From the NCBI GenBank assembly GCA_017745015.1, contig JAGIAF010000001.1, positions 38,399 through 45,126 on the forward strand: a stretch of DNA of 6,728 nucleotides, written 5' to 3'. The stretch is from Bdellovibrio sp. (GTDB lineage: Bacteria > Bdellovibrionota > Bdellovibrionia > Bdellovibrionales > Bdellovibrionaceae). A program made the translations under genes and the position numbers. Within the stretch, counting starts at the first letter, position 1; each line of letters opens with the position of its first letter. This document shows positions 1 to 5,211 of this stretch, piece after piece. The notes under the pieces were generated by a model. It searched no databases and was not told the DNA's origin. It worked only from the letters and a program-made list of their open reading frames with translations.

Positions 1-391
1 GAGCAAAACTTGCCGTCAGGAAGAATTTCGCAACCAATCCAATCGTTAAAGCTCCGATAGAAGCTAAAAGAAGATTCGAAAGAGGACCTGCAAGTGCGAT
101 CCAGAACATATCCACACGGGGATTTTTCAGATTGCGCTCATTCACAGGAACGGGTTTTGCCCATCCGAAGAAAATCGGTGTAGCTAATACTATAGACATG
201 ATTGGCAAAATGAATGTCCCAATCAAGTCCATATGAACCAACGGGTTCATCGATAGACGCCCCATCATTTGCGCAGTATTGTCACCACGCATACGTGCAA
301 CCCATCCATGTGCGTACTCGTGAAAGCACAAAGCAAAGAGGAACGGGATAAAATAAATGCCAATCTTGGCGCCGATTTCTATCAAATCCAT
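1..391 (-). CDS. Site-2 protease family (M50) zinc metalloprotease, N-terminal part
   Basis: This is an intramembrane zinc metalloprotease of the YwhC/Rip-like bacterial S2P group; the gene continues past the left edge, leaving about 130 residues visible. The translation opens MDLIEIGAKIGIYFIPFLFA, a first membrane segment that runs into HEYAHG (His24, Glu25, His28), the HExxH zinc-binding and catalytic motif. Next come GRLSMNPLVHMDLIGT, a second hydrophobic stretch, the FGWAKPVPVN motif, and NPRVDMFWIALAGPLSNLLLA, all characteristic of this family. The third zinc ligand, normally an Asp near a PPLDG motif, would lie outside the window. I chose the start at 391 because AAGG at 402-399 sits 7 nt upstream of it; the in-frame ATG at 397 would be only 1 nt from that SD. 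The substrate cannot be read from the sequence. The gene is divergent from the acyl-CoA dehydrogenase and needs its own promoter. Confidence 0.93.
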   Translation of the reverse strand, partial: MDLIEIGAKIGIYFIPFLFALCFHEYAHGWVARMRGDNTAQMMGRLSMNPLVHMDLIGTFILPIMSIVLATPIFFGWAKPVPVNERNLKNPRVDMFWIALAGPLSNLLLASIGALTIGLVAKFFLTASFA

Positions 392-420
392 ATTCATACC
401 TTCATGATTTAAGAGCATCC

Positions 421-436
421 CTAGACTCTTGTCTAG
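421..436. repeat. Perfect inverted repeat CTAGAC-N4-GTCTAG
   Basis: A 6-bp perfect inverted repeat with the 4-nt loop TCTT lies in the divergent intergenic region, about 30 bp upstream of the protease start. In an mRNA reading leftward it would form a small leader hairpin; in DNA it could be a protein-binding site. No T tract follows on either strand, so it is not an intrinsic terminator. Confidence 0.5.
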
Positions 437-449
437 TGTGACACGTCAA

Positions 450-468
450 TTGCACATATAAAGTGCAA
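450..468. repeat. Perfect inverted repeat TTGCAC-N7-GTGCAA, operator-like
   Basis: Two 6-bp perfect half-sites are separated by 7 AT-rich bases. The 13-bp centre-to-centre spacing and the symmetry suit a dimeric helix-turn-helix regulator. The site lies between the divergent genes and overlaps the likely start of leftward transcription. The regulator is unknown. Confidence 0.45.
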
Positions 469-470
469 AC

Positions 471-479
471 ATCATAACA
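471..479 (-). promoter_or_regulatory. Candidate extended -10 promoter for the M50 protease gene
   Basis: On the minus strand this reads TGT-TATGAT, an extended -10 element with five of six matches to TATAAT and the upstream TG. No good -35 is visible, as is usual for extended -10 promoters. Transcription would start near 463-465, giving a 5' leader of about 70 nt. The perfect inverted repeat at 450-468 would then overlap the start point, a position suited to an operator. This is inference from motif and position only. Confidence 0.35.
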
Positions 480-510
480 CAGCCTGTTAAGAGAAAAGCT
501 CTCGTCTTTC

Positions 511-520
511 CAAGATCTTG
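511..520. repeat. Perfect palindrome CAAGATCTTG
   Basis: This 10-bp perfect palindrome overlaps the first bases of the candidate -35 element (518-523) of the acyl-CoA dehydrogenase promoter. A repressor bound here would block polymerase. Short palindromes can arise by chance, so a regulatory role is inferred. Confidence 0.35.
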
Positions 521-546
521 AATAAAAGAAGCGAACTAGATATGGT
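518..546 (+). promoter_or_regulatory. Candidate sigma-70 promoter for the acyl-CoA dehydrogenase gene
   Basis: TTGAAT (518-523, four of six to TTGACA) and TATGGT (541-546, four of six to TATAAT) are separated by exactly 17 nt. Transcription would start near 553, leaving a short leader that contains the palindrome TTAATTAA (557-564) and the SD AGGAG (571-575). It is the best sigma-70-like pair I find in this intergenic region but is far from consensus. Confidence 0.35.
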
Positions 547-580
547 CGTTCCACTGTTAATTAACTAATTAGGAGAGACC

Positions 581-1747
581 ATGTCTGACGTAACTAACGC
601 ACGTCCAGCTTTGACAATGCTTTCTGAAGACGAACTAGCCTTCCGTGATGCAGTCAGAGCTTTTGCTGAATCTGAAATCAAACCCCATGTGACACACATG
701 GACGAAAAAGCTGAGATGAACAAAGACATCCTTAAAAAGCTTTTCGAAATGGGCTTGATGGGTATCGAAACGCCAGAAAAATACGGCGGTGCAGGTTCAA
801 CTTTCACAATGGCTTGCTTGGCTGTTGAAGAAATCGGTCGCGTAGACGGTTCAGTATCTGTACTTGTTGACGTACAAAACACTCTAACTACAAACGCATT
901 CCTTAAATGGGGTACAGAAGCGCAAAAAGAAAAATACTTGGGCGCAATGGCTTCTAAATGGGTTGGCGCTTACGCTTTGTCTGAATCTTCTTCTGGTTCT
1001 GATGCATTTGCATTGAAACTTAAAGCTGAAGATAAAGGTGATAAATGGGTTTTGAACGGTTCAAAACTTTGGATCACAAACGGTAACGAAGCTGACGTAT
1101 TCATCTGCTTCGCGAACATCGATTCCGCTAAAGGCTACAAAGGCATCACAGCGTTCATCGTAGAAAAATCATTCAAAGGTTTCAAAGTTGGTAAGAAAGA
1201 AGACAAATTGGGTATCCGCGCGTCTTCAACTTGCGAATTGTTGTTTGAAAACTGCGAAGTACCAAAAGAAAACGTACTTGGCGAAGTTGGCAAAGGCTAC
1301 AAAATCGCTATTGAAACATTGAACGAAGGCCGTATCGGTATCGGCGCACAAATGATCGGTATCGCTCAAGGAGCATACGAAGCCGCTCTTGGTTATGTTA
1401 AAGGTCGCGAGCAATTCGGCAAACCCATCGCTCACTTCCAAGGCGTTCAATTCCAATTGGCAGAAATGCGTACTGAACTAGAAGCTGCTCGCTTGATGGT
1501 TTACAACGCTGCCCGTTTGAAAGACGCTGGTCAGGACTTCATCGAGTCTGCAGCTATGGCAAAACTTTACTCTTCTCGTGCAGCTGAAAAGATCACTTCT
1601 AAAGCGATCGACTTGTTCGGCGGTAACGGTTTCACTAAAGAATACCCAGTTGAGAAGTTCTGGAGAGATGCAAAGATTGGTCAAATCTATGAAGGTACGA
1701 CTAATATGCAACTTCAAACGATCGCTAAGATGGAGCTTGATAAGTAG
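581..1747 (+). CDS. Acyl-CoA dehydrogenase, short/branched-chain type
   Basis: This FAD-dependent cytoplasmic enzyme of 388 residues, a full family length, oxidises an acyl-CoA to the trans-2-enoyl-CoA and passes electrons to ETF. Both family signatures are present: ALSESSSGSDA at 132-142 and the GGNGF signature near 344-363. The catalytic base is Glu371 in IYEGTTN, and REQFGKP carries the conserved FAD-contacting Arg. The run LGIRASSTCELLFENCEVP and the NEGRIGIGAQMIGIAQG segment resemble animal short/branched-chain acyl-CoA dehydrogenase (ACADSB) more than the medium-chain enzyme. A role in isoleucine, valine or short fatty acid breakdown is therefore likely, but chain specificity is inferred. 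The SD AGGAG lies 5 nt before the ATG. Gly codons are mostly GGT/GGC, and the set looks more restricted than in the next gene, suggesting high expression. No etfAB or thiolase gene is adjacent. Confidence 0.97.
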   Translation: MSDVTNARPALTMLSEDELAFRDAVRAFAESEIKPHVTHMDEKAEMNKDILKKLFEMGLMGIETPEKYGGAGSTFTMACLAVEEIGRVDGSVSVLVDVQNTLTTNAFLKWGTEAQKEKYLGAMASKWVGAYALSESSSGSDAFALKLKAEDKGDKWVLNGSKLWITNGNEADVFICFANIDSAKGYKGITAFIVEKSFKGFKVGKKEDKLGIRASSTCELLFENCEVPKENVLGEVGKGYKIAIETLNEGRIGIGAQMIGIAQGAYEAALGYVKGREQFGKPIAHFQGVQFQLAEMRTELEAARLMVYNAARLKDAGQDFIESAAMAKLYSSRAAEKITSKAIDLFGGNGFTKEYPVEKFWRDAKIGQIYEGTTNMQLQTIAKMELDK

Positions 1748-1769
1748 CCGCGGACGCGAGGAGGCTGCA

Positions 1770-1783
1770 GTGCCGGCAGGCAC
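1770..1783 (+). promoter_or_regulatory. Small hairpin over the leader GTG
   Basis: GTGCC (1770-1774), loop GGCA, and GGCAC (1779-1783) form a perfect 5-bp GC-rich stem just after the SD GAGGAGG and including the candidate GTG start. There is no T tract, so it is not a terminator for the acyl-CoA dehydrogenase gene. A role in controlling initiation is inferred. Confidence 0.35.
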
Positions 1784-1829
1784 GAAAGCTGGACTTCGCC
1801 GCCATTTAGCCGCAGAATGGGGTTTATGA
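1770..1829 (+). CDS. Possible 19-codon leader ORF coupled to the solute-binding protein
   Basis: A GTG at 1770 follows a strong Shine-Dalgarno GAGGAGG (1758-1764) by 5 nt. It opens a 19-codon frame ending in TGA at 1827-1829, and that TGA overlaps ATG 1826-1828 of the binding-protein gene as ATGA. The peptide (VPAGTKAGLRRHLAAEWGL) is basic and resembles nothing I know. The binding-protein ATG has no good SD of its own, whereas this frame has an excellent one, so translational coupling through the leader would explain how the downstream start is reached. A 5-bp hairpin, GTGCC-GGCA-GGCAC (1770-1783), covers the GTG itself and could tune initiation. The alternative is that the SD-like run is chance in GC-rich spacer. 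Confidence 0.4.
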   Translation: MPAGTKAGLRRHLAAEWGL

Positions 1830-3304
1830 AATTCCTTGCGGCATGGCTTCTTAGCTTTACATTTTGTATTATTGCCGAGGGTGCTGAGTCAAAACCAGCA
1901 CCCTCTGTTTTTCGCCTTCACCTATCCAACGAACCGACGTCTTTAGATCCAAACAAACAGAAAACATCGGCTTCAAGCTACGTCTTGGGAAATCTCTTTC
2001 GCAACATCTACACCTTTGACGATCAAAAAGGCCTCCAACCTGATTTGGGGGAATCCTGCAAACGCAACAAACAAAAGAGCCTGATTTGTAAGATCAAAAA
2101 AAATCTGAAGTGGAGTGATGGCAGCGATATCACCGCCGAAGACTTTCTTCGCACTTATAAAAAAATCCTCGATCCCGCAACGGGCTCCCCGCGCGCGGAT
2201 CTGCTTTTTAAAATCAAAAATGCACAGAGCATTTATAAAGGTGAAAACAAACCTCTGGGAGTTTCAATTCCTGACAAATGGACTTTGAAATTTGATTTCG
2301 AAAGCCCCGACCCTGATTTTGAGTACAACCTTTCGAGCTTTCTTTTAGCTCCAACAAAAATGGATCTGAATATCGTAACCGGCCCCTACAAACTGAAGGA
2401 GTGGAAGCACGGGCAGAAGTTGGTGCTCGAACAAAACTTACGTTACATCGGCGCCCATCCTGCGCGTCCTCAAGTTGAATTCCTTTTCATTGAGGAAGAC
2501 ACCGTGGCTTTGCAACTCTATGAAAAGAACGAATTGCAGTTCTTGCGTCGTCTACCAACTCTGTTTATTCCCACAGCGAAAACTCGCAAAGACTTTCATT
2601 GGATTCCCGTCACTCGTCTGGACTACATCGGATTTGGCCCCGAGTTGAAGGATCGCGAAGACTTGCGCAAAGCTTTCACTTACTCGTTAAACTTCGCAGA
2701 ATTACAGAAGATTTTCTCCTCTGAAGGCCGTCCTGGTTGTGTCGGGCTCCCCGATTCTTTCTTTCCTAAAGCGGCTCCTTGTTTTGATTTCGATCTAACA
2801 AAAGTTCCAAAGCTTAAAGATTCCAAAGTTTATACTTTGATGTTTTCAACCTTAGGCGGAGAAGACCACAAACGCGCCACGGAGTGGATGCAGGACCAGT
2901 GGCAAAAAAATGCGGGCTTAAAAACCCATCTTGAAGTGAAAGAGAACAAAGTTTATCTGAAGGACCTCCAAAACAATCCTCCCCCTTTGTTCCGCAAAGG
3001 TGTGGCGCCGGATCGCCCGACATGCCTGGCAGCGCTGGAAACTTTCGCCACCTGGAGTCCCGAGAACTACATCCAACTTAAAGATCCATCCTATGGAAAA
3101 ATTTTGGAACAACTTGCGACCGCAACCAAAAGTGCGGATCAAAAACGTCTTTGTCTTGAAGGAACACAGTTCCTTATGAGTCGTCACCTTTTGATACCTC
3201 TGGGCGCCATTCAATTCGCAATCTTGGTCAAAGAGGACTTTGTGGGTTGGAAATTGAATCAAATGAATCAGCTGGACTTGTCGCAGCTGCATCCAAGACC
3301 TTAA
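1826..3304 (+). CDS. Family 5 extracellular solute-binding protein (OppA/DppA-like)
   Basis: This is a periplasmic binding protein of the SBP_bac_5 family, which captures peptides, nickel or other oligomers for ABC transporters. From ATG 1826 it has 492 residues, somewhat shorter than typical OppA. An N-terminal signal sequence MKFLAAWLLSFTFCIIA probably ends near residues 17-20. The family pattern follows: FRLHLSNEPTSLDP, then WSDG at 96-99 within LKWSDGSDITAEDF, LDPATGSP, TGPYKL from 185, and LRKAFTYSLNF. Six Cys remain in the mature part (78, 88, 305, 319, 400, 443), enough for three disulfides. The WxxDYxDP motif usual near the C-terminus is not recognisable; RPTCLAALETF stands in its place. 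I chose 1826 over the in-frame ATG at 1817 because it gives a cleaner signal peptide and an ATGA overlap with the preceding leader frame. No permease or ATPase gene is nearby. Ligand unknown. Confidence 0.93.
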   Translation: MKFLAAWLLSFTFCIIAEGAESKPAPSVFRLHLSNEPTSLDPNKQKTSASSYVLGNLFRNIYTFDDQKGLQPDLGESCKRNKQKSLICKIKKNLKWSDGSDITAEDFLRTYKKILDPATGSPRADLLFKIKNAQSIYKGENKPLGVSIPDKWTLKFDFESPDPDFEYNLSSFLLAPTKMDLNIVTGPYKLKEWKHGQKLVLEQNLRYIGAHPARPQVEFLFIEEDTVALQLYEKNELQFLRRLPTLFIPTAKTRKDFHWIPVTRLDYIGFGPELKDREDLRKAFTYSLNFAELQKIFSSEGRPGCVGLPDSFFPKAAPCFDFDLTKVPKLKDSKVYTLMFSTLGGEDHKRATEWMQDQWQKNAGLKTHLEVKENKVYLKDLQNNPPPLFRKGVAPDRPTCLAALETFATWSPENYIQLKDPSYGKILEQLATATKSADQKRLCLEGTQFLMSRHLLIPLGAIQFAILVKEDFVGWKLNQMNQLDLSQLHPRP

Positions 3305-3316
3305 ACTGGATGATAT

Positions 3317-4522
3317 ATGACATTGCCAGCTCAATCCGTGGATATTCACAAAGATCAGATCGTTTTTACTGAAGGGGATGCCGGAGACTGCGCCTATATT
3401 ATCGAAAAAGGCCGCGTTCTAGTTTTCATCACCAAAGATCAGGAAGAAATTCCGTTATCAATTCTTGGCGAAGGCGAAATCTTCGGCGAGATGTCCTTGA
3501 TCGACAATCAGAATCGTTCTGCCAGCGTGCGCGCACTTGAAGATGTCCGTCTGAGTATTGTGACCCGCGAGCAACTTTTAGAGCGTGTTTCCCACGCCGA
3601 CACTGTCGTACAGCTTTTGATGCGTGTATTATTGAAGCGCCTTCGTCGCAATAACAACACAACTCAAGGCGGCCCGGTTAAGCTTTCCGATCTACAATTG
3701 GAAAACACTGGCGCAGGGGATGATAAAACATCGGCAGCTCTACAACAGATCAAACTTGAAAACGAAATTTTCCAAGCGTTCCAGAACAAAGAATTTGAAT
3801 TGTTTTATCAACCCATCGTTGAACTTAAGACTCGTCAAATTAAAGGCTGCGAGGCTTTGCTTCGCTGGAAGAGCCCCACTCAAGGTATGATTTCTCCGAA
3901 TGTCTTTATCGACATCATCGAAAACTCTTCGATGGTGATTCCCATCGGCCACTGGATTATCAATCAAGCTCTGAAAGACCTAAAGACTATCCAAGAAAAA
4001 CTGCGCGTCGCTGGCAAAAATGCTGAAGCTGACATCTTTATGATGAGTATTAATATTTCCGGACGTCAATTCACTCATTCTGATTTCTTGGGAAATCTGG
4101 AAGACCTGCGTGAAAAACACGAATTGGAAACTCGCAATATCAAATTGGAAGTCACCGAGCGCGTGATGATGGACGGAGCCTTGGCTCTAGAAACACTTCA
4201 CAAATGCCGTCAACATGGCTATGCGATCTCGATTGATGACTTCGGCACAGGCTTCTCAAGCTTGCAGTATCTAACGCAAATGCCGATCAGTTACCTAAAA
4301 ATTGATCGCTCTTTCGTGATGAAAGTCTTAACGGATCCAAAATCAAAAGCTGTTGTGAACGGTATCATTTACTTAGCTCGCGCCATGGATATCGAAATCA
4401 TCGCAGAAGGTATCGAGCAGACCAACGAAGCCCTGGTTCTTGAAACTCTGGGGGCACAATATGGTCAAGGTTACCTGTTCTCTAAACCGGTAGAATTCGT
4501 TCAATTTACAAAACTTCTTTAA
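3317..4522 (+). CDS. cNMP-binding/EAL c-di-GMP phosphodiesterase (Bd1971-like)
   Basis: This 401-residue cytoplasmic enzyme has a Crp-type cyclic-nucleotide-binding domain (about 8-115) joined by a linker to an EAL domain (about 150-400) that hydrolyses c-di-GMP to pGpG. The phosphate-binding cassette is intact: FGEMSL (56-61, Glu58) then NRSASV with Arg67 and Ser68, so a cNMP ligand is expected. The EAL catalytic set also looks complete: Glu179 in EALLRW, Asn246 in SINISGRQF, Glu278 in LEVTER, Asp307/Asp308 in DDFGTGFSSL, Lys328, Glu364 and Glu367 in AEGIEQ, and Gln384. There is no GGDEF domain and no membrane segment. The architecture matches B. bacteriovorus Bd1971, reported as cAMP-activated; orthology is inferred from memory of that protein. 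The gene starts 12 nt after the binding-protein stop with only a weak SD (TGGA, 3307-3310), so it is probably cotranscribed with it. Confidence 0.97.
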   Translation: MTLPAQSVDIHKDQIVFTEGDAGDCAYIIEKGRVLVFITKDQEEIPLSILGEGEIFGEMSLIDNQNRSASVRALEDVRLSIVTREQLLERVSHADTVVQLLMRVLLKRLRRNNNTTQGGPVKLSDLQLENTGAGDDKTSAALQQIKLENEIFQAFQNKEFELFYQPIVELKTRQIKGCEALLRWKSPTQGMISPNVFIDIIENSSMVIPIGHWIINQALKDLKTIQEKLRVAGKNAEADIFMMSINISGRQFTHSDFLGNLEDLREKHELETRNIKLEVTERVMMDGALALETLHKCRQHGYAISIDDFGTGFSSLQYLTQMPISYLKIDRSFVMKVLTDPKSKAVVNGIIYLARAMDIEIIAEGIEQTNEALVLETLGAQYGQGYLFSKPVEFVQFTKLL

Positions 4523-4601
4523 TTCATTACTTCAGGAGAAAGTTCCAACACATAAAGTCTCTCAATTCGATACGTGAAACTTGATATTTCATTTTGAGAT
4601 G

Positions 4602-4613
4602 ACGGAATTCCGT
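4602..4613. repeat. 12-bp perfect palindrome ACGGAATTCCGT
   Basis: A perfect 12-bp palindrome with no spacer lies 79 bp after the phosphodiesterase stop and 34 bp upstream of the sigma-28 -35 element. It has no T tract and so is not an intrinsic terminator. An upstream activator or repressor site for the small-protein gene is possible but unproven. Confidence 0.4.
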
Positions 4614-4646
4614 GGTCTAGGTTTATTGAACTTTCTTCGGAACTCC

Positions 4647-4673
4647 TAAAGTCGACAAGACCTTCGCCGATAA
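4647..4673 (+). promoter_or_regulatory. Sigma-28 (FliA) flagellar-type promoter
   Basis: TAAAGTCG (4647-4654), an 11-nt spacer, and GCCGATAA (4666-4673) match the enterobacterial FliA consensus TAAAGTTT-N11-GCCGATAA. That is six of eight bases in the -35, all eight in the -10, and the exact spacing. Transcription should start close to 4680-4682, giving a leader of about 50 nt before the ATG at 4730. It is the only strong FliA match I found in the window. It implies that the small protein is expressed with late flagellar genes, which in Bdellovibrio would mean the motile attack phase. The match is seen; the expression pattern is inferred. Confidence 0.78.
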
Positions 4674-4678
4674 GATCT

Positions 4679-4692
4679 ATGTCTTAAGACAT
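4679..4692. repeat. 14-bp perfect palindrome ATGTCTTAAGACAT at the expected start point
   Basis: This 14-bp perfect palindrome begins 6 bp after the sigma-28 -10 element, so it overlaps the predicted transcription start. A second CTTAAG core lies at 4701-4706, 18 bp further on, and TAAGATC occurs at both 4671-4677 and 4703-4709. The arrangement looks like a repressor operator with an auxiliary half-site; alternatively it forms a hairpin at the 5' end of the mRNA. Confidence 0.5.
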
Positions 4693-4729
4693 TTAACCAG
4701 CTTAAGATCATCAACTGGGGGTCACGTAT

Positions 4730-4948
4730 ATGGCTGACAAAAAGTTTGAAAAACAAATTCCTAATAATGTCGTTTCTCTTGAATCCGCAAAATGCTGCGG
4801 TGAAGGCTGCAAAAAGAAAGCTGAAAAAGCGAATTTCTGCGGTGAACACTTCACTTGGTTCAAAGAAGGTCTGATGACGAAAGATGGTCATAAGGCCCCT
4901 GACTTTGACAAAAAGTACTACCACTTTACCGCGCGTAAAGCCGGTTAG
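4730..4948 (+). CDS. 72-residue Cys/Lys-rich small protein, putative zinc-binding
   Basis: I do not recognise the family. The protein has 72 residues, 14 of them Lys, and no signal peptide or membrane segment, so it is probably cytoplasmic. The core runs from Cys22 to His40: Cys22-Cys23, Cys27, Cys37 and His40, that is Cys23-x3-Cys27-x9-Cys37-x2-His40. This spacing suits a small treble-clef-like or zinc-knuckle site. After it come an aromatic and acidic stretch FTWFKEGLM and the tail PDFDKKYYHFTARKAG. The start is supported by the G-rich SD TGGGGGT (4716-4722) 8 nt upstream, a sigma-28-type promoter about 50 nt further up, and an intrinsic terminator 38 nt after the stop. Together these define a monocistronic gene. 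Nucleic acid binding or a protein adaptor role is possible; metal binding is inferred. Confidence 0.85.
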   Translation: MADKKFEKQIPNNVVSLESAKCCGEGCKKKAEKANFCGEHFTWFKEGLMTKDGHKAPDFDKKYYHFTARKAG

Positions 4949-4985
4949 TTCGACTCTCGTTATTATTTCGAATTCCAAATCCGTT

Positions 4986-5016
4986 AAAAGCCAGAGCTCC
5001 CACTCTGGCTTTTTTT
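4986..5016 (+). terminator. Intrinsic terminator after the small-protein gene
   Basis: AAAAGCCAGAG (4986-4996) pairs perfectly over 11 bp with CTCTGGCTTTT (5003-5013) around the 6-nt loop CTCCCA. A run of seven T (5010-5016) overlaps and follows the stem. It separates the small-protein transcript from the downstream operon. Confidence 0.94.
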
Positions 5017-5211
5017 ATTGCTTCGGGCTCTGCCCCAACAATCCAAAGACCGAAATTTTAAGATTTATAGGTGACCGTAGAAGGCTACAAAGACAATAAG
5101 CCCAAAGAAGAAATATTTTGCTGTGATTGATGCGGCTTCGCGTAGTGGCATGACTTCTTTTCGGCCGGCTTTGCTGATAACATAACACCAACTTTCCTCT
5201 AGGAGTCATAA
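5017..5211 (+). promoter_or_regulatory. Intergenic region that should contain the SDR operon promoter
   Basis: These 195 bp follow a strong terminator, so a promoter for the downstream operon must lie here, but I find no convincing sigma-70 pair. GCTGATAA at 5173-5180 is one base from the FliA -10, yet the sequence 11 nt upstream (CTTCTTTT) does not fit a FliA -35. Near the gene, TCCT-CT-AGGA (5196-5205) is a 4-bp inverted repeat that includes most of the SD AGGAG (5201-5205). No open frame here has coding character. Confidence 0.3.

Noticed and set aside
565..882. Minus-strand 105-codon open frame inside the acyl-CoA dehydrogenase gene
   Set aside because: It lies wholly antisense to a strongly supported gene, is Ser/Thr-rich low-complexity sequence from its codons, and shows no family motif.
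1817..1825. ATG 1817 as the binding-protein start
   Set aside because: It has no SD and adds only three residues (MGF). ATG 1826 gives a typical Lys-containing signal-peptide start and an ATGA overlap with the leader frame; 1817 cannot be excluded.
1578..1829. Full 83-codon version of the leader frame starting inside the acyl-CoA dehydrogenase gene
   Set aside because: The first part is out of frame within conserved coding sequence. Only the segment from GTG 1770, after a strong SD, is plausible.
2918..3349. Minus-strand 143-codon open frame across the end of the binding-protein gene
   Set aside because: It is antisense to two well-supported genes; its composition (many Cys, Gln, His) is typical of a shadow frame and no motif is seen.
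4523..4601. Intrinsic terminator after the phosphodiesterase gene
   Set aside because: Only weak pairings are visible, such as TGAAA-N7-TTTCA near 4575-4591, with no GC-rich stem followed by T. Termination there may be Rho-dependent or occur further on.
5020..5060. tRNA or other structured RNA near GGGC-TCT-GCCC (5025-5035)
   Set aside because: There is only a 4-bp stem, and no acceptor, anticodon or T-arm pattern is found around it.
4884..5099. Plus-strand 71-codon frame overlapping the end of the small-protein gene
   Set aside because: It reads straight through the intrinsic terminator at 4986-5016 and has no SD; the 72-residue frame is better supported.
5154..5180. Second FliA promoter before the SDR gene (GCTGATAA at 5173-5180)
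   Set aside because: The -10 is close to consensus, but the required -35 position reads CTTCTTTT, which matches TAAAGTTT at only three of eight bases.
5015..5209. Minus-strand 64-codon open frame between the terminator and the SDR gene
   Set aside because: It has no SD before its ATG, runs into the terminator T tract, and its translation has no recognisable or coding-like pattern.
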